From NCBI RefSeq assembly GCF_037971845.1, contig NZ_CP150227.1:5642001-5706000 (forward strand): a stretch of 64,000 bases of DNA. The letters run 5' to 3'. Positions 26,755-35,263 of the stretch are shown piece by piece; position 1 is the first letter of the stretch, and every line of letters starts with the position of its first letter. A program made the translations under genes and the position numbers. The DNA comes from Paenibacillus sp. FSL R5-0766. GTDB lineage: Bacteria > Bacillota > Bacilli > Paenibacillales > Paenibacillaceae. The notes beneath the pieces were generated by a model. The model was not told the origin of the DNA. It saw only the letters and a list, made by a program, of their open reading frames with translations, and searched no databases.

Positions 26755-26801
26755 AAGGGTATCTTACTCCTGAGTGAATCCATATCAGGAGGGATACCCT
26801 T
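26755..26801 (+). promoter_or_regulatory. Hairpin covering ribosome binding site and start of the zinc-ribbon gene
   Basis: AAGGGTATC (26755-26763) pairs with GATACCCTT (26793-26801), and CTCCTGA (26767-26773) with TCAGGAG (26785-26791), with an 11-base loop. The paired bases include the AGGAGGG site and two bases of the TTG start. It may also be the 3' end of yumC. Confidence 0.6.
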
Positions 26802-27051
26802 GTCTTATATATGCCCGCTGTGTAACGGTCTGGTTGTACCGGAGCAGGCTTGCCCCCACTGCCTTCAGGGACTGTTAGAATGCGGCAAATTGGATGATTA
26901 CACCGGACCATACAGCCCCTACGTATTCCAACCTTCCTCTGACACGGCAGACGAAGTCGAAAACGTTTGCAATCATGTGATGTACTGTCACCATTGTCAG
27001 ACGAGCACGCCATGGCCAGTCTCACTATGGGACTTGTCCGGAAACCTGTAA
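26800..27051 (+). CDS. Zinc-ribbon-like microprotein of unknown function
   Basis: An 83-residue protein with four Cys pairs: CPLC near residue 5, CPHC near 18, and CNHVMYCHHC near 57 to 66, plausible ligands for one or two zinc ions. TTG start behind AGGAGGG, both buried in a hairpin. The gene follows yumC after 75 bases. Function unknown; small zinc ribbons of this type often bind nucleic acid or partner proteins. Confidence 0.65.
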   Translation: MSYICPLCNGLVVPEQACPHCLQGLLECGKLDDYTGPYSPYVFQPSSDTADEVENVCNHVMYCHHCQTSTPWPVSLWDLSGNL

Positions 27052-27072
27052 CATTGCCTGCAATGAGGATCT

Positions 27073-27216
27073 CTAGTGAAGAATGGCAGATACGTCGGTA
27101 CCCAGTTTGCGCTTATGGATTTCTGCCAACAGCAGTGCGATGAAATCTCGTTCGAGATTCAACTCAATCGCTTTATGGTAGGAATCCAACAACATCTCAT
27201 CGGATAACATAGCCAT
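27073..27216 (-). CDS. sda: Sda-like checkpoint inhibitor of sporulation kinase
   Basis: A 47-residue helical hairpin protein. MLSDEMLLDSYHKAIELNLE and RDFIALLLAEIHKRKLG closely follow the B. subtilis Sda pattern (LSDELLIESYFKATEMNL), which binds the dimerisation domain of KinA and blocks the phosphorelay when replication is disturbed. The start at 27216 gives the family's usual length of about 46; upstream residues of the open frame are discarded. A cluster of DnaA boxes lies 76 to 175 bp upstream, as in B. subtilis, where DnaA controls sda. Confidence 0.85.
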   Translation of the reverse strand: MAMLSDEMLLDSYHKAIELNLERDFIALLLAEIHKRKLGTDVSAILH

Positions 27217-27571
27217 TTCCCGCCACAACCTTTCCTTTTTTTTCCTCAAAACTATCATATCAGAGATTCATATAGAGAACAAGCGTTCTTGTTATCCACA
27301 ACGATATGTGGAAATCCTGTGCATAGTTTGTTGATAAATGGAAAATATATAGAGTAATCAACATGTATAGTGTGGACAATATTTATGCACAGGAAGTTTG
27401 TACTACTGTCAGAACGTTTATCAGCGTATTTTTTTGGAATAAATTCATAGTTTCAAGACTTGTTGCGAGTAAATTACCCCGTAATGTAAAATTTCAAACG
27501 GTTTTCATACCGTTTTCTTCTATATATTATCGGTTTTTTCTTGGATTTTCTTGAGCTTTCCCATTCATTTT
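27217..27571. other. Intergenic region between sda and yheC/D-like gene
   Basis: A 355-bp gap holding the DnaA-box cluster. The rest is AT-rich and shows nothing else that I can support. Confidence 0.5.
27292..27391. promoter_or_regulatory. DnaA-box cluster upstream of sda
   Basis: TTATCCACA at 27292-27300 is a perfect box. Boxes with one mismatch are TGTGGACAA at 27371-27379 (minus) and TTATGCACA at 27383-27391. Weaker ones (two mismatches) are at 27307 and 27319. Confidence 0.7.
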
Positions 27572-28231
27572 CTATTGGGGTCTGGTATTCACTTCCAAAA
27601 TCCAGATCTTGCCTGAATAATCCAGTCCATAATCAAATCCAAGCTGACCTACACCAGGGAACTGACTTTCCATAATGTACGTACATGTCAGTGTAAGTGA
27701 ACGCATCTCCCGGCGTTTGTGCCGACCGGATATATGTGGCAGGGATAAACCAAGAGCTCGCCTTCCGGATAACATGGTGCCACCCTTGCTCAGATTCGTC
27801 ACACAGAGCCCGGGACGAGCGAGTCGTCCTACTAAAGAACGGAATACCCAGCCTCGTTCGGTTTTGACAACTTTAACTCTGTAATCAACAGGTCTCCCTT
27901 GAATCGTTGCCAGATGAATGCCTTGCTGGATCAAGTACTTGCGTCTAGCCTTTACACGCACCAGAGAGCGATACATCAGACTGAAACTGGCGAAAGAACG
28001 GGTCGTTTTCATATGGGTGTATCGATAAGCCCCACCGCTCGCCGATACCCGGATGACACCGTAACCTCCACCACCGACAATAGGTTTGACATACACCATT
28101 CCATAACGACTAAGCATTTGCAGCAGATTACCCGAGTTGAATGCCTTGGTCTGTGGGATATGGACAGCAGCTACCGGGTATTTCATCAGAGCCGCTGTCT
28201 TCCGCCATTTGCTTGCAAGTTGTCTCGACAT
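27572..28231 (-). CDS. YheC/YheD-like ATP-grasp protein, spore-associated
   Basis: A 219-residue ATP-grasp protein. ATP-binding strand VKPIVGGGGYGVIRV near 48 to 62, substrate-side DYRVKVVKTERGWVFRSLVGR near 115 to 135, and the end YSGKIWILEVNTRPQ that supplies the Mg-binding acid and Asn. This is the short form of a family whose members are found at the spore surface and are induced during sporulation in Bacillus. The reaction is not known. The start follows GGAAGGAGATC. Confidence 0.85.
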   Translation of the reverse strand: MSRQLASKWRKTAALMKYPVAAVHIPQTKAFNSGNLLQMLSRYGMVYVKPIVGGGGYGVIRVSASGGAYRYTHMKTTRSFASFSLMYRSLVRVKARRKYLIQQGIHLATIQGRPVDYRVKVVKTERGWVFRSLVGRLARPGLCVTNLSKGGTMLSGRRALGLSLPHISGRHKRREMRSLTLTCTYIMESQFPGVGQLGFDYGLDYSGKIWILEVNTRPQ

Positions 28232-28469
28232 GGGTTGATCTCCTTCCTTGAAACAATAGTCCTTCCTTATACATACTCAACAGAAGCCTTGCTTTCTTGG
28301 ATGTCTGTCCACGGCAAAGGCCCCTTTTCCATGTAACCTGTCCCAGGGGTGATGGCGGAAACGGGAACAAGCGCCCGGTTTGCTTTTCAAACAAGTCAAT
28401 CTGTCGTATGCTACTAAGGAATGGCTTGGAAGGGCTTAAATATGAGGATCTAAGGAGCGTTAAGAACAA

Positions 28470-28724
28470 ATGGAAGCATTTTTCAAATCACTTTATGGTG
28501 TAGCCTATTTTGCAATGTCGATCGTTCTGGTAGCTGTTACGGTACTTCTCTTTGTCACAGGTATTCGACTGTTTATGCAAAAGCGTAATCGCGGCTTTGC
28601 CGTGAGTTGTCTTATATTTGCCTGTTTCATCGTCTTTATCATTGTTGTTATGTTAACTACGCCCTTCTCTGCCACACCGCCGGGTTCACCGGAAGCCATG
28701 GCTACCCTTCTTCACTTCGGGTAG
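28470..28724 (+). CDS. Small membrane protein of unknown function
   Basis: 84 residues with two membrane segments (SIVLVAVTVLLFVTGIRLF and CLIFACFIVFIIVVMLT) joined by a positively charged loop (MQKRNRG). Followed 26 bases later by the exopolyphosphatase gene, so possibly co-transcribed. No known family recognised. Ribosome binding site AAGGAG lies 12 bases upstream. Confidence 0.6.
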   Translation: MEAFFKSLYGVAYFAMSIVLVAVTVLLFVTGIRLFMQKRNRGFAVSCLIFACFIVFIIVVMLTTPFSATPPGSPEAMATLLHFG

Positions 28725-28750
28725 TTGAACCTCTGTAGAAGGAGATGCTT

Positions 28751-30280
28751 ATGACACGTACTAATGAAACCTTAGGAATTATTGATATCGGCTCGAACTC
28801 CATTCGTCTAGTTATCTATGAACTGGATCAGGACGCAGCCTATCGCATCATTCATGAAGACAAATACGCCGCTCGTCTGAGCAGCGTTGTTGAGTCCGAT
28901 GGAACCATTCTGCGCCATTCTCTGGATAAAGCCATCACCATCTTGAGTCAATTCAAAGCGACCTGCGAAGCGTACCAGACCAAACTGATTCGCGCAGCAG
29001 CTACCGCAGCTATTCGTAATGCAAGCAATGTCCTGGAGATTATTGAATGGCTGGAGACAGAGACGGGGCTTACCATTGAATGTGTATCGGGAGATCGGGA
29101 GGCCTATTATGGGTTCCTTGGTGTCACTCAATCCATTGATCTGGCAGACGGTTACGTCGTGGATATTGGAGGCGGCAGCACAGAGATCACGGTCTTTCGG
29201 GATCGGAAAAGGTTACATAGCATCTCCCTCCCTATTGGTGCAGTGAATTCACATGCCCGTTACGGGGGCGAAGATCAGTGGACCGAGGAAAATGCAAATG
29301 CATTATGCAACGAAGTCATTGAGGCTCTCCGTGGACAGGATTGGATTCGTGAGCATCCCGGTCTGCCACTCATCGGACTTGGTGGCACAATGCGTACACT
29401 CGCCAAAGTGGAACAGAAGCGTACCCAGTATTCTTTGCCTGTCAGCCATCATTATGAGATCAGTGAGGAAGCGATGGAGAACATTGCTCGCTCCTTGCCA
29501 CATCTCACCTCGGCACAGCGCAAAAAGGTACCTGGGCTCGCCAAAGATCGCGCAGACATCATTGTGCCCGGCGTACTGATCCTGCGAACCGTCTTCCAGT
29601 TAATACAGGGAGATCGTTATGTGGTTAGTGGTGCGGGTCTACGAGACGGGTTGTTGCGTGATTACATGGCTGGAGGTCAGCCGGTCGTTCCGGACGCGCT
29701 GAAGGACAGTATCCGCAACTTTATCCATTTTGGTCCGCCTATTCCAGAGAAACGTCTGCAACGGATTCATCAGGATACGGTTACTCTGTATACGGCATTA
29801 CAAGGTACCCCTCCTGATCAAGCAGATGCCCGAATCCTGTATGCATCCTCCATGCTGCACATGGCAGGTAAACAGATTAACTATTTCCGTTATACACAGC
29901 ACTCGGCCTATTGGATTATGAATTCGAGCATTTATGGACTTTCTCATCGGGAGACCATTCTAAGTGCCAGTGCAGCTGATTATCATCCCAAAAAAAGAAC
30001 GCCCCAGCTGCTGAATAAGCACCGGGACATTCTGAAAAACTCGGATGAGCGGCATGCTCATCGTATTGGCTCTCTGCTGCGCGTAGCGGAAGCCATCAAT
30101 CGATCCGAGAGCATCGCTGCGATCAAAGCAACAAAAGAAAACGACTCGCTGCAGGTGCAATTCACCTGTACAGCTGAGCCGTTACTGGAACTTGATGGCC
30201 TGGAAGAGGCCGTCAAGGATCTGAAGGAAGCCTGGGGAGTTACGTTAACGCACTCCATTCAGCAGGCTTCCAAGGGATAA
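28751..30280 (+). CDS. ppx: Exopolyphosphatase/GppA-type phosphatase
   Basis: Hydrolyses inorganic polyphosphate from its ends; 509 residues. The actin-like ASKHA fold is seen in IDIGSNSIRLVIYEL at the start and VDIGGGSTEITVFR near residue 140. Residues from about 320 form an HD-like helical domain, as in long Ppx proteins. The start at 28751 is six bases from AGAAGGAG; an ATG at 28745 lies inside that site. Its 3' end overlaps the oppositely oriented ppk by 41 bp, so the maker and the destroyer of polyphosphate face each other. Confidence 0.92.
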   Translation: MTRTNETLGIIDIGSNSIRLVIYELDQDAAYRIIHEDKYAARLSSVVESDGTILRHSLDKAITILSQFKATCEAYQTKLIRAAATAAIRNASNVLEIIEWLETETGLTIECVSGDREAYYGFLGVTQSIDLADGYVVDIGGGSTEITVFRDRKRLHSISLPIGAVNSHARYGGEDQWTEENANALCNEVIEALRGQDWIREHPGLPLIGLGGTMRTLAKVEQKRTQYSLPVSHHYEISEEAMENIARSLPHLTSAQRKKVPGLAKDRADIIVPGVLILRTVFQLIQGDRYVVSGAGLRDGLLRDYMAGGQPVVPDALKDSIRNFIHFGPPIPEKRLQRIHQDTVTLYTALQGTPPDQADARILYASSMLHMAGKQINYFRYTQHSAYWIMNSSIYGLSHRETILSASAADYHPKKRTPQLLNKHRDILKNSDERHAHRIGSLLRVAEAINRSESIAAIKATKENDSLQVQFTCTAEPLLELDGLEEAVKDLKEAWGVTLTHSIQQASKG

Positions 30281-32321
30281 TACCCATGGCCTCCGTCTGA
30301 CTTCTCAGCGGGGGCTTTTCATTTTCTACAAATACATAATTGCCACCAGGCATAAGTTGTCTCGCTTTGACATTATCCATAAGGGACAGATTAAGGATAT
30401 CCACCAGCATTTTCTTCAGCTCTGGATCAAATACGGGACACATCAGTTCAATTCTTCGATTCAGGTTACGTGTCATCCAGTCTGCACTGGAGATGAATAC
30501 ATCGGGGTTGCCGCTATTTTCAAAATAAAACAACCGTGAATGCTCCAGAAAACGATCCACAATGCTAATGACCCGAATATTCTCACTGAGCCCCTCTACC
30601 CCCGGACGCAGACAACATACCCCACGCACAATCAGATCGATCTGCACGCCGGCTTGAGAAGCCTCGTACAATTCATCAATCATTTCCTGATGGGATAAGG
30701 AGTTGATCTTGGCAATGATTCTGGAAGGTTTGCCTTTCAGTGCATGCTCAGTTTCTCTACGAATCAGTGCAAACAGCTCATCCTTCATACCATCCGGAGC
30801 TACGCGGAACGCCTGCAATGCCTTCGGACCGGAGTATCCGGTAATCTCATTGAACAATTCGGATGCATCTTCCCCAATAATCGGATTAGAGGTGAACAGT
30901 CCCACGTCCGTATACACTTTGGCTGTACTCTCATTATAGTTACCGGTTCCTACATGAACATAACGTCTCAGCCCCTGCTGTTCCCTGCGTACAACAAGAA
31001 TGATTTTGGCATGGGTCTTCAGTCCAACCAGTCCATATACCACGTGACAACCGGCTTTCTCCAGCTTACGCGCCCAAGCAATGTTGCGCTCTTCATCAAA
31101 CCGGGCTTTCAGTTCCACCACCACCGTGACCTGCTTACCACTCTCAGCGGCAAGTGCAAGTGCCGGAATAAGGCGTGAATCGCCATTGACCCGATATAAT
31201 GTCATCTTGATGGCCAGAACTCTTGGATCTTCCGAAGCCTCCAATATAAAATCAGTGACTGGTTCAAACGATTCGTACGGATGATGCACCAGTACATCGC
31301 GTTTGCGCAGTAGCTCAAAATGACTTTCTCTTGGCAGAAACTCAAGTGGGTAGACTGGCTTCACCGGACTGTATTTCAGATGTGAGAAACTTTCCAGACT
31401 GTCTACGAATCCCGCCAGAAAACTCAGATCAAGTGGTCCATCAATTTCATATACTGGGTCCTGAATATCAAATTCATCCTGCAATTCTAATAAAGCATCC
31501 GGACGAAAATCCTTACACACTTCCAGTCGTACAGGAGCCCCGCGGCGTCTGCGGCGCAATTCTTTTTCAATAGCCTCAAGCAGATCTTCCGCTTCTTCTT
31601 CATTAATAAACAGATCCGCATTACGGGTCACTCGGAATTCCTGTGCAGCAAGCGAGATATATCCGCTGAAGAGCGTATGGATATGATGTTTGATAAGGTC
31701 TTCAATCAGTATGAATGTTTTCTTTTTGCTATTCGCCCGAATGGGAGCCTGAACTACCCGCGGCAGATTGGAAGGCACCTGAACAATAGCCATAAACGGC
31801 TCGCCCTCTTGCTCCCCTTCCTTCTGTAACATCACGGACAGATAGACAGACTTGTTGTGTACCAGTGGGAACGGACGACTCTGGTCAATCGCCATCGGTG
31901 TGAGTACCGGAAAAATAATTTCATGAAAGTACTGGTCCATTGCGCGCTGCTGTGTCACATTAAGATCTGTATATTCCTGAATGTTCACGCCTTTCTTGGC
32001 GAGTAGACGAATGAGTTCACGATACGTTTTATACTGTTCGGCGACCATGGTCCCGGTTCGTTTGATCAATCTGCGATACAATCCTGAAGGCGTGTATCCT
32101 GTAAAATCTTTTTGCGTGAATCCGGCCTTGATCTTCTCTTTTGTCTCCGCCACCCTTACACTGACGAACTCGTCCAGATTACTAGCGACAATGCCGAGAA
32201 ATCTCATGCGTTCCAGCAGAGGCGTTGTTGGATCCTGGGCCTCCTGAAGTACGCGCCGATTAAATTCAACCCAACTCAAATCACGATTAACGTAGTTACC
32301 TGTTTTGACGTCTCTATGCAT
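30240..32321 (-). CDS. ppk1: Polyphosphate kinase 1
   Basis: Builds polyphosphate from ATP at the membrane; 693 residues from the start at 32321, which follows GGAGG. N-terminal domain (NRDLSWVEFNRRVLQEAQD), middle domain (SRPFPLVHNKSVYLSV) and two PLD-like C-terminal domains. The autophosphorylated His lies in LKTHAKIILV and the second in RYVHVGTGNYNESTAK. It converges with ppx and overlaps it by 41 bp. Confidence 0.93.
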   Translation of the reverse strand: MHRDVKTGNYVNRDLSWVEFNRRVLQEAQDPTTPLLERMRFLGIVASNLDEFVSVRVAETKEKIKAGFTQKDFTGYTPSGLYRRLIKRTGTMVAEQYKTYRELIRLLAKKGVNIQEYTDLNVTQQRAMDQYFHEIIFPVLTPMAIDQSRPFPLVHNKSVYLSVMLQKEGEQEGEPFMAIVQVPSNLPRVVQAPIRANSKKKTFILIEDLIKHHIHTLFSGYISLAAQEFRVTRNADLFINEEEAEDLLEAIEKELRRRRRGAPVRLEVCKDFRPDALLELQDEFDIQDPVYEIDGPLDLSFLAGFVDSLESFSHLKYSPVKPVYPLEFLPRESHFELLRKRDVLVHHPYESFEPVTDFILEASEDPRVLAIKMTLYRVNGDSRLIPALALAAESGKQVTVVVELKARFDEERNIAWARKLEKAGCHVVYGLVGLKTHAKIILVVRREQQGLRRYVHVGTGNYNESTAKVYTDVGLFTSNPIIGEDASELFNEITGYSGPKALQAFRVAPDGMKDELFALIRRETEHALKGKPSRIIAKINSLSHQEMIDELYEASQAGVQIDLIVRGVCCLRPGVEGLSENIRVISIVDRFLEHSRLFYFENSGNPDVFISSADWMTRNLNRRIELMCPVFDPELKKMLVDILNLSLMDNVKARQLMPGGNYVFVENEKPPLRSQTEAMGIIPWKPAEWSALT

Positions 32322-32569
32322 GTATGGCCTCCGAATGTGTTGCATATCTATTCTTGGTTAGAAGTTCTCATATAATTGTACTATTCGTAATCAACATCAA
32401 GCGTCAGCGCAGTGTAAACGCTACGTAAAATTTATGTAAATGATACCTCATGGCCGCAACTTTTTCCATCCCTTTACAAAGGTCAATAGACAGAGTAAAG
32501 TGAAGTACAGTGTGATTTGGTCCGGTTGCTTGTTCTCATTCCAAATATAGTTGATTAAAGGAGTATATA

Positions 32570-32797
32570 ATGAAATCCAACAAACCTAGAACGTTACAAA
32601 AAAATATAGAGTTTTTCACGGCTGCACTATCTCAATGTATGGTAAGCGCGTGGCAGGAAGACCCGGCTGGTGTCTATTGCGAGGTCGGTTGTGGCATTGT
32701 GGAGCGGATCAGTGAAGACAGTGTGCGCATCCGAAACAATGACGGAACCAAGAGCCATTATGCACGAGATATCACGATGTTCCAGACTGAAAAATAA
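32570..32797 (+). CDS. Small conserved protein of unknown function
   Basis: A 75-residue soluble protein with helix-rich start (TLQKNIEFFTAALSQCM) and a beta-rich end (VRIRNNDGTKSHYARDITMF). Start behind AAAGGAG. It is followed 14 bases later by the second MITE-like element. No family recognised. Confidence 0.6.
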   Translation: MKSNKPRTLQKNIEFFTAALSQCMVSAWQEDPAGVYCEVGCGIVERISEDSVRIRNNDGTKSHYARDITMFQTEK

Positions 32798-32811
32798 TTT
32801 TGCTTAAATGA

Positions 32812-32925
32812 ATCAATTTCATAATACCTTTAGCTGCTTCAATCAAGGCTAGATATAGATCAAAACGGTTCAATTTGTCTATATCTAGTTACATAAATCC
32901 ATTTTTAGTGAGTTATGAAATTGAT
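32812..32925 (-). mobile_element. MITE-like element, family 1, copy 2
   Basis: 114 bp with the same 12-bp inverted ends as copy 1, in opposite orientation. Flanking TTAAATGA and TTAAATAC match at six of eight positions, in line with an old 8-bp target duplication. Confidence 0.8.
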
Positions 32926-32954
32926 TTAAATACGTAAAAAAGACTAGCTTTCCC

Positions 32955-33140
32955 AAACAAGGTGTTGTATACTCTTGCCACAAGGAAAGGAGGTGCGTCA
33001 ACATTTCTAATGTCATGTTGAACGTGTCCCTTACCCGATCCACTAGCTCAAATTAAAAGAGTCCGGTGGAGGCGCGGGATACGGATCAATGTTTCAAAAA
33101 GCGCCACGGGTAGAAAAGCCGTCTTCGGACGGCTTTTTGT
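32955..33140 (+). ncRNA. Possible structured leader or small RNA ending in a terminator
   Basis: AAAGGAGGTGCGTC precedes a short open frame (from ATG 33014: MLNVSLTRSTSSN then stop). A GGCGC/GCGCC stem (33070 to 33105 region) follows, then a perfect terminator AAAGCCGTCTTCGGACGGCTTTTT. It does not match a riboswitch class that I can name. The galactanase gene starts 127 bases past the terminator. Confidence 0.35.
33114..33139 (+). terminator. Rho-independent terminator
   Basis: AAAGCCGTC TTCG GACGGCTTT with a stable TTCG loop and a T run. Confidence 0.85.
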
Positions 33141-33266
33141 TTTCTCTTTTTCTGTAGAGAGGTTGAGAAAACACCCAAAATATTGGAAATGGACCCTTTA
33201 GTAGAGCAAACCAGGATGGCTATAATTAGGATGCAACTCAACCTAAATCCGAGGAGGCATCTTGTA

Positions 33267-34316
33267 ATGTTAAAAAATGTAAGGGGTTTCAAGACATCCA
33301 TCATGTTGGCTTTTGTTTTGTTATTCACCTCCATCATGTTGCCCGCAGGTCAGCATGCCAGCGCAGCACCAAGTTTCGCCAAAGGAGCCGACATCAGTTG
33401 GGTTCCCGGAATGGAAGCCCAAGGTTACAAATGGAAAGATAAAAACGGCGTACAGCGCGACATCATTGATATTTTGAAAAAAGACTATCAAATCAATTCC
33501 GTCCGCATTCGGGTATTCGTTAATCCTTCGAATGATTATGGGAACGGTTACATGAATAAGGATCGTGCGGCTGCACTCGCACAACGTGCCAAAAATGCCG
33601 GCATGAGTGTAATGCTCACCCTGCACTACAGCGATTCCTGGGCAGACCCTGGTCAGCAAACTAAACCTGCTGCCTGGAAAAACTATACGTTCCAACAGCT
33701 CATGGATGCGGTATGGAACCACACTCGTGAAGTTATGACGGCGATGCAAAGCAAAGGCGTTACCCCGGACTGGGTACAGATCGGGAATGAAACAAGTAAC
33801 GGCATGTTATGGGAAGATGGCAAAGCATCCACCAACATGAAAAACTATGCGTGGTTGGTGAACACAGGCCATAACGCAGTGAAATCCCTGAGCAGCGGCA
33901 CCAAAACGATTGTGCATCTGGCAGGTGGGGATGATAACGCCCTCTATGTATGGAATATTGGTGGTTTGATCAATAACGGAGCTAACTTTGACATGATTGC
34001 CATGTCCCTCTATCCTTCAGCTTCGGGCTGGAACACCGCTGTTACAAATACGGTAAATAACGCCAAGGATATGATTAACCGTTATGGTAAAGAGATCATC
34101 ATCTCCGAAATTGGCATGGACAATAACCAGGCTGCAGCTGGTAAAAGTTTTGTTGCTGCGATGAAAAACCAAATTCGCAATCTGCCAAATGGCAAAGGTA
34201 AAGGTGTATTCTACTGGGAGCCTCAGGCTACACCAGGATACAACAGTGGATATGGTAAGGGCGCTTGGCAGTCGAATATGATGCCAACTGTTGTCATGGA
34301 AGGATTTATTGACTAG
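33267..34316 (+). CDS. Secreted arabinogalactan endo-beta-1,4-galactanase, glycoside hydrolase family 53
   Basis: Degrades the beta-1,4-galactan side chains of plant pectin outside the cell; 349 residues. The start at 33267 follows GAGGAGG, and a signal peptide ends near HASA/APS. The TIM barrel shows acid/base Glu175 in VQIGNETSNG and nucleophile Glu281 in IIISEIGMD. The length equals single-domain GH53 enzymes such as B. subtilis GanB. No sugar transporter is next to it, so it stands alone in the window. Confidence 0.93.
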   Translation: MLKNVRGFKTSIMLAFVLLFTSIMLPAGQHASAAPSFAKGADISWVPGMEAQGYKWKDKNGVQRDIIDILKKDYQINSVRIRVFVNPSNDYGNGYMNKDRAAALAQRAKNAGMSVMLTLHYSDSWADPGQQTKPAAWKNYTFQQLMDAVWNHTREVMTAMQSKGVTPDWVQIGNETSNGMLWEDGKASTNMKNYAWLVNTGHNAVKSLSSGTKTIVHLAGGDDNALYVWNIGGLINNGANFDMIAMSLYPSASGWNTAVTNTVNNAKDMINRYGKEIIISEIGMDNNQAAAGKSFVAAMKNQIRNLPNGKGKGVFYWEPQATPGYNSGYGKGAWQSNMMPTVVMEGFID

Positions 34317-34798
34317 AACACGGAGAGGTTAGAAGTGTGGGCTTTGGGGAGCAGCGTGGTGGCGTTCCGGTGGCGGATCGTTCTTATGATCGCTGTTATC
34401 CCCAGATTTTTATGAATTCCCCTGATAAGGGGAAAATCCGGGGATAAAGGCGAACGCTCCGCTTCTTCAGAATCGATTCCGCCCCCTCCACTACGTTGCT
34501 GCTCCTTGAGACACTTCTAAAACCGTGTGTAGTCAAATGGTAAGTAGTAAGGTAAAACAAGAGCTTGAGGCGCTGTTCCCGGGGGGATTAGCGCCTTTTG
34601 GCGATGAAGTGCATTGAGGGGGCAGCGTGGTCGGCGTTCCGGGGGCGGATCGGGCACTCCTAAAGCGTGTCGCAATCAATCGAGGAGGGGTGCATCACTC
34701 GGGCTGGAGACTGATGTTCTTTTGGCTTATATATGAATATAATAAGTTAATTGAGATAACACATAGGATCAACTTCTAATTGGAGAGGAGGCATAAGG
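34317..34798. other. Intergenic region with repeat copy C and partial duplicate arm
   Basis: A 482-bp gap without a gene. It contains repeat family 2 copy C and, near 34618-34656, a second version of its outer arm (GGCAGCGTGGTCGGCGTTCC). Confidence 0.55.
34388..34470 (+). repeat. Palindromic dispersed repeat, family 2, copy C (core in a different outer palindrome)
   Basis: Core GATCGCTGTTATCCCCAGAT to CCGCTTCTTCAG as in copies A and D. The outer arms are different but again inverted: GAGCAGCGTGGTGG near 34349 against CCACTACGTTGCTGCTCC near 34488. Confidence 0.75.
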
Positions 34799-35254
34799 AT
34801 GAGTTTTTTAAAAGGGTTCGGTCAGTTAGCTGGGGAAGTTACCGGAAAAGTGTTGGGCGGCAGTGTAAGGGTTGTTGGTGAGATTGCGGGAAGCCCCTTT
34901 ATCAAAGAAATCGGAAATGGCGTAGAGAAAGCCACGATTAATACAGGCAAAACCGTGGGACAACTGGCTAGCGGGACATATGATCTTGCCAGTGGTGCAA
35001 TTCGAAAAGATGATACCGCCATAGACGCGGGGCTTGCCGATATTGGAGGTGCTGTAACCAATACTGCAAAAGGTGTAGCGATATCAGCCAAATATGTATA
35101 TAACAGCGGTAAAGATGTTGTTGTGGGCATGAAAGAGGAAGATAAGGATAGAGTGAAGCTTGGTGCCAAGAATCTTTTAGCTACTGCTGCGGTAACAACA
35201 CTCGCTGTCGGTGTCATTGATGCAGTTGATGGGGCTGAAGGTGTGGATACGTAG
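34799..35254 (+). CDS. Glycine-rich protein of unknown function
   Basis: 151 residues, small-residue rich and built of weak repeats with a Gly/Val/Lys pattern (GGSVRVVGEIAGSPFIKEIGNGVEKA, GAIRKDDTAIDAGLADIGGAVTNTAKGVAIS). Amphipathic helices are likely; there is no signal peptide. Strong ribosome binding site GGAGAGGAGG. I do not recognise a family. Confidence 0.6.
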   Translation: MSFLKGFGQLAGEVTGKVLGGSVRVVGEIAGSPFIKEIGNGVEKATINTGKTVGQLASGTYDLASGAIRKDDTAIDAGLADIGGAVTNTAKGVAISAKYVYNSGKDVVVGMKEEDKDRVKLGAKNLLATAAVTTLAVGVIDAVDGAEGVDT

Positions 35255-35263
35255 GGATTTGGA

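Larger units (their letters stand above)
32798..33266. other. Intergenic region with MITE-like element, possible leader RNA and terminator
   Basis: A 469-bp gap: the element at 32812-32925, a possible promoter and structured transcript (32955-33140) ending in a terminator, then an extended -10 (GGCTATAAT, 33217-33225) for the galactanase gene. Confidence 0.5.

Noticed and set aside
33014..33140. T-box riboswitch
   Set aside because: GGTGGAGGCGCGGG is only loosely like the T-box sequence GGTGGNACCGCGG, the ACC part is missing, and the downstream gene is a galactanase.
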